Position numbers and translations under genes: made by a program. From Alcanivorax sp. 24 (GTDB lineage: Bacteria > Pseudomonadota > Gammaproteobacteria > Pseudomonadales > Alcanivoracaceae), in contig NZ_SNUA01000001.1 in assembly GCF_004360225.1 (NCBI RefSeq), forward strand, positions 434,001 to 498,000: 64,000 nt of DNA, written 5' to 3'. Shown here piece by piece: positions 61,126-64,000 of this stretch (the stretch's first letter is position 1; each line of letters opens with the position of its first letter). The notes under the pieces were generated by a model. That model was not told the DNA's origin. It saw only the letters and a list, made by a program, of their open reading frames with translations, and did no database searches.

Positions 61126-62718
61126 TCAGAGCGTCGCGACGGTACCGTCGCTGCGCGGGTCGGCGGCGCCTTCCAGTAGGCCATTGGGATGGCGTACCAC
61201 GGCGCCGGCGTGGCCCATGGTGTCGCTGAAGTCTTCGTCCAGCACTTCCACCTGATGGCCGGCATCGCGTAGTTGTTGCGCCAGGGCGGGGTCAAAACGC
61301 GCTTCCAGTTTCAGGCTGGTGCTTTGTTCCCCCCAGGTTCGGCCGAGTAGCCAGCGCGGTGCGGTCACGGCCTGTTGCAAGGGCTGATTGAACAGGGCGT
61401 AGCGGCTGAAGACCGCGGCCTGGGTCTGGGGTTGGCCCTCGCCGCCCATGGTGCCGTACACCATGGTGCGGCCGTCATCGAAGCGAGCCATGGCCGGGTT
61501 CAGGGTATGGAACGGTTTGCGCCCCGGTTTCAGGGTGTGCAAGGCGGCGTCATCCAGGGAGAAACTGACGCCCCGATTTTGCCACAGTACCCCGGTGGCG
61601 GGCAGCACGATGCCGGCACCAAATTCCCAGTAAGTGCTCTGGATGAAACTGGCGCAGCGGCCTTCGCGGTCGATGCAGCCCATCCAGATGGTGTCGCCGG
61701 GTTGCGCCGGGTAAGGCCAGGGCAGCGCGCTCTGGCGGTCGATGCGGCGCACCCGCTCGGCCAGATCCGATTCGCTGAGAAAACGGGCCGGATCCTCGCT
61801 CATATAGGCCGGGTCGGTGCAATACTGGTCGCGTACCAGGAACGCCTGTTTAGTGGCTTCCACCAGCCCGTGGAGGTGATCGAAGCCCTCGCCGTCCGTT
61901 ACCCCGAGCCGGTCGAACAGGCCAAGAATCATCAACGAGGCCATGCCTTGAGTGGGAGGGGGTTGGTTATACAGCGTGCTGCCCCGCAGGCGCACCGACA
62001 GCGGTGGTAACGTCCGCGCCTGATAGCCGGCCAGATCCTCGCGGGTGAGCGGGCTGCCGGCCCGGGCCAGGTCCTCGGCCATGGCGGTGGCCAGCTCGCC
62101 CCGGTAGAAATCCTCGGTGCCGGCCTGCCCGATACGTTCCAGGGTGGCGGCCAGTCCTGGCTGCCGCAGAATGGCACCTTCCACCGGCACCTGGCCCTGG
62201 TCCAGGAAGGTGTCGGCGAAGCCGGGCACGGAAGCCAACTCTGACAGCTTCCGCCGGGTCAGTTGTTCCTGGCCGCGGGTCACCGCCACGCCGTCCCGGG
62301 CATGCCGCTGGCCGTCTTCCAGCAGGCGAGCGAGTGGCAGTTCGCCTCCCCATTGACGTGCCACGTTCATGGCCTGACCCCAGCCGCCAACGGTGCCCGC
62401 CACGGTGAGCGCCGCCAGCGGGCCACGGGTGGGGATGCTGTCGTGGCCATGTTGCCGGTAGTAGTCGACATCCGCGGCGGCAGCGGCGGTGCCACAGGCT
62501 TCGATCGCCACCGGCGCCTCGCCGGGAGCACCCAGGATCCAGAAACCGTCGCCGCCGATGGCGTTCATGTGCGGGTACACCACGGCGATGGCCGCCGCCG
62601 CCGCCACCATGGCCTCGGCGGCGTTACCGCCTTCGCGAAGCACATCCCGGCCGGCTTGGGCGGCCAGATGATGGGGGGCTACCATGACGCCACCGAGAGC
62701 GCGTTTGGTCGTCAACAT
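61126..62718 (-). CDS. HpxW-like gamma-glutamyltransferase-family hydrolase
   Basis: A 530-residue GGT-fold proenzyme. Family signs: GGNAAEAMVAAAAAIAVVYPHM, NAIGGDGFW, PPPTQGMASL and the autoprocessing region GDTIWMGCIDREG, where Thr would be the new N-terminal nucleophile. This loop differs from the TTHFSV of classical transpeptidases and is like oxamate amidohydrolase HpxW. No signal peptide is seen, so it is cytoplasmic. ATG 62718 follows GGAG, 24 bp after the TauE/SafE gene. With the amidase/AtzH-like genes nearby it supports oxamate or oxalurate degradation, not glutathione breakdown. Confidence 0.83.
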   Translation of the reverse strand: MLTTKRALGGVMVAPHHLAAQAGRDVLREGGNAAEAMVAAAAAIAVVYPHMNAIGGDGFWILGAPGEAPVAIEACGTAAAAADVDYYRQHGHDSIPTRGPLAALTVAGTVGGWGQAMNVARQWGGELPLARLLEDGQRHARDGVAVTRGQEQLTRRKLSELASVPGFADTFLDQGQVPVEGAILRQPGLAATLERIGQAGTEDFYRGELATAMAEDLARAGSPLTREDLAGYQARTLPPLSVRLRGSTLYNQPPPTQGMASLMILGLFDRLGVTDGEGFDHLHGLVEATKQAFLVRDQYCTDPAYMSEDPARFLSESDLAERVRRIDRQSALPWPYPAQPGDTIWMGCIDREGRCASFIQSTYWEFGAGIVLPATGVLWQNRGVSFSLDDAALHTLKPGRKPFHTLNPAMARFDDGRTMVYGTMGGEGQPQTQAAVFSRYALFNQPLQQAVTAPRWLLGRTWGEQSTSLKLEARFDPALAQQLRDAGHQVEVLDEDFSDTMGHAGAVVRHPNGLLEGAADPRSDGTVATL

Positions 62719-62742
62719 GTCGTGTTCTCCGGGCCGTGGCGG

Positions 62743-63582
62743 TTACAGCAAACCGTACAGCATGCGTAGTGAAGTCAGGAAAAGGAAAAAGGCAAAAACC
62801 TGCCGTAACCGGTCGGCGTTCACCGCGTGGGCGATGCGCGCGCCGATGGGTGCCATCATCATGGTCATCGGCACGATCAGCGCCAGACCGGCCAGATTGA
62901 TGTAGCCGAGGCTCATCGGCGGGCGATTGGGCACGCCCAGACCATTGATCAGAAAGCCAATGGCACCGGGCAGGCTGATCACCATGCCGATGGCGGCGGC
63001 GGTGCCCACCGCGCGGTGGATCGGGTAGCCGAAAGCGGTTAGCAAGGGGACGCTCAGCGTGCCGCCGCCGATTCCCATGAGCGTGGAGAAACCGCCCACC
63101 AGAGTGCCGATGATCTGTTTGAACGGGGTCGGCGGCAGATCGTCGGTCAGTGCCAGGCCCTTGCTGCGGAACGCCATGTTGGCGGCCACCAGCAGAGCGA
63201 CCACGGCGAAGATCGCGGTCAGGGTGGTACCGCGCAGATAGCCACTGATGGCGATGCCGATCAGTACGCCCACCAGCAAGGCGGGCCCCCAGGTTCGCAG
63301 CAGGGAGACGTCCAGATTGCCCTTCCTGGCGTGGGCCCGGGACGACATGATCGAGGCGGGAATAATAGTAGCCAGGGAGGTCCCCACCGCCACGTGCATT
63401 TTCACTGACTCGTCCACACCGAGCAGGGTGAACAGGTGATACAGCACCGGCACCACCACGATGCCGCCGCCCACCCCCAACAGACCGGCCAGCAGGCCGG
63501 CGATGATGCCGGTGGCCAGCAGCGCCACTACCAGCCCGGCCAGCCATCCGACACTGTGACCACTCAGAAGCTCCACGATCAT
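62743..63582 (-). CDS. TauE/SafE family anion exporter
   Basis: A 279-residue membrane protein with the family's paired repeats: GLLAGLLGVGGGIVVVPVLYHL and GFSTLMGIGGGTLSVPLLTAFG, and about eight membrane segments. Members export sulfite, sulfoacetate or other organic anions. First in a two-gene unit with the HpxW-like gene; its substrate may be a carboxylate product such as oxamate or oxalate. A TTGTATACAA palindrome 90 bp upstream of ATG 63582 suggests regulation by the nearby GntR protein. Confidence 0.9.
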   Translation of the reverse strand: MIVELLSGHSVGWLAGLVVALLATGIIAGLLAGLLGVGGGIVVVPVLYHLFTLLGVDESVKMHVAVGTSLATIIPASIMSSRAHARKGNLDVSLLRTWGPALLVGVLIGIAISGYLRGTTLTAIFAVVALLVAANMAFRSKGLALTDDLPPTPFKQIIGTLVGGFSTLMGIGGGTLSVPLLTAFGYPIHRAVGTAAAIGMVISLPGAIGFLINGLGVPNRPPMSLGYINLAGLALIVPMTMMMAPIGARIAHAVNADRLRQVFAFFLFLTSLRMLYGLL

Positions 63583-64000
63583 CCCCAGACGATTTGATCT
63601 TCGCCGGCCGGGCTATTTCCCGGGCGCGACTCCAGGTTCCCCTAAAGGAAATTTTGGCTAGGATGCCATTTTTGTATACAAGAATAAAGTGCTGATTTAT
63701 AGGTGTTTTTAGGAATTACATGGGCTATTTGGGGGCGACCTCATGTTATTGCACCAATATTGTGCATTGCTGTTCAGGGTTTGGCACGGCGTGGTGGTTG
63801 CGATGTGTTTTGTTGTGGCAAGAGAAGCGGGGGTAGATTTCAGATCGAGGTTTGTGACTTGTTGACTTTTATGGTTTTGTTTTGTCTTCCGAAGCCGGTG
63901 GGTTGATTGGATGCTCGGTCCGGCATTCCAATAGTGGTTATTGAGTATCCACTCTTCTGAACGGGGGCATCCGTGTTTGCAGTAAAAGCCACCCAGCATG
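63583..64000. other. AT-richer window end with no supported gene
   Basis: GC content falls visibly after 63650. Small frames on both strands (for example 63703-63906 and 63709-63999) have composition unlike the neighbours and no recognisable family. The only defined site is the TTGTATACAA palindrome at 63672-63681. A gene may begin beyond the window edge. Confidence 0.5.
63672..63681. promoter_or_regulatory. TTGTATACAA palindrome upstream of TauE/HpxW-like operon
   Basis: A perfect 10-bp palindrome 90 bp before ATG 63582, in AT-rich promoter-like DNA. It extends the TGTATACA site upstream of the amidase-GntR operon and is a candidate operator for that FCD-type GntR regulator. Confidence 0.6.

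Noticed and set aside
63709-63999. 96-codon minus-strand gene at the window end
   Set aside because: Composition is unlike neighbours and no family-like segment is seen; the region is better left as AT-rich non-coding or part of something beyond the edge.

Overview
The window is a high-GC chromosomal segment of a Gammaproteobacterium. Gene order (gltB-gltD-hemE; comF divergent from bioBFHCD), the density of acyl-CoA metabolism genes and many short intergenic palindromic repeats suggest an Alcanivorax/Alloalcanivorax-like marine oil degrader. That placement is an inference from gene content, not from a search. No rRNA, tRNA, CRISPR array or intact insertion sequence was seen. Almost all of the window is coding.

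Layout. 1-6.1 kb: 5'-truncated gltB, then gltD and hemE. 6.1-10.6 kb: thioesterase, pterin dehydratase, acyl-CoA dehydrogenase, comB-like and comF genes, separated by repeat-rich gaps that include 15 exact copies of a 7-bp unit. 10.6-15.4 kb: complete biotin operon bioBFHCD with a BirA-like operator over the comF start. 15.4-17.7 kb: PhaC-like hydrolase and a LysR regulator. 18-24 kb: iron-type alcohol dehydrogenase plus a Liv-type ABC importer whose livF carries a frameshift. 24-28.7 kb: acyl-CoA synthetase, APH-fold kinase, SDR and ACAD10/11-type dehydrogenase, resembling a 4-hydroxyacyl-CoA pathway. 28.8-35.4 kb: nitroreductase, FMN reductase-like protein, PutA, arginase-family protein and ornithine cyclodeaminase, an arginine-to-glutamate route. 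35.5-41.8 kb: a beta-oxidation-like cluster with a TetR regulator. 41.9-44.3 kb: Lrp regulator divergent from leuA. 44.3-52.5 kb: envelope genes (membrane protein, amidotransferase, lipoprotein, MtgA, small secreted protein, SulP carrier, PHP-domain lipoprotein).

52.6-63.6 kb is the most unusual part. A decayed ABC importer lies downstream of a GntR regulator, an AtzH/HpxZ-like protein and an amidase. A MesX-MesD-flavin reductase methionine module, with a convergent MTHFR-like gene, follows. Then come an HpxW-like gamma-glutamyltransferase-family protein and a TauE/SafE exporter. The two ureide-like halves share a TGTATACA palindrome upstream of each operon, suggesting one GntR regulon interrupted by the methionine module.

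Main points for a second look: the split GntR regulon, the mes module and its structured leader, the livF frameshift, the decayed transporter with a strand switch, the 4-hydroxyacyl-CoA-like cluster without a visible LvaB, and several regulatory or repeat structures overlapping gene ends.
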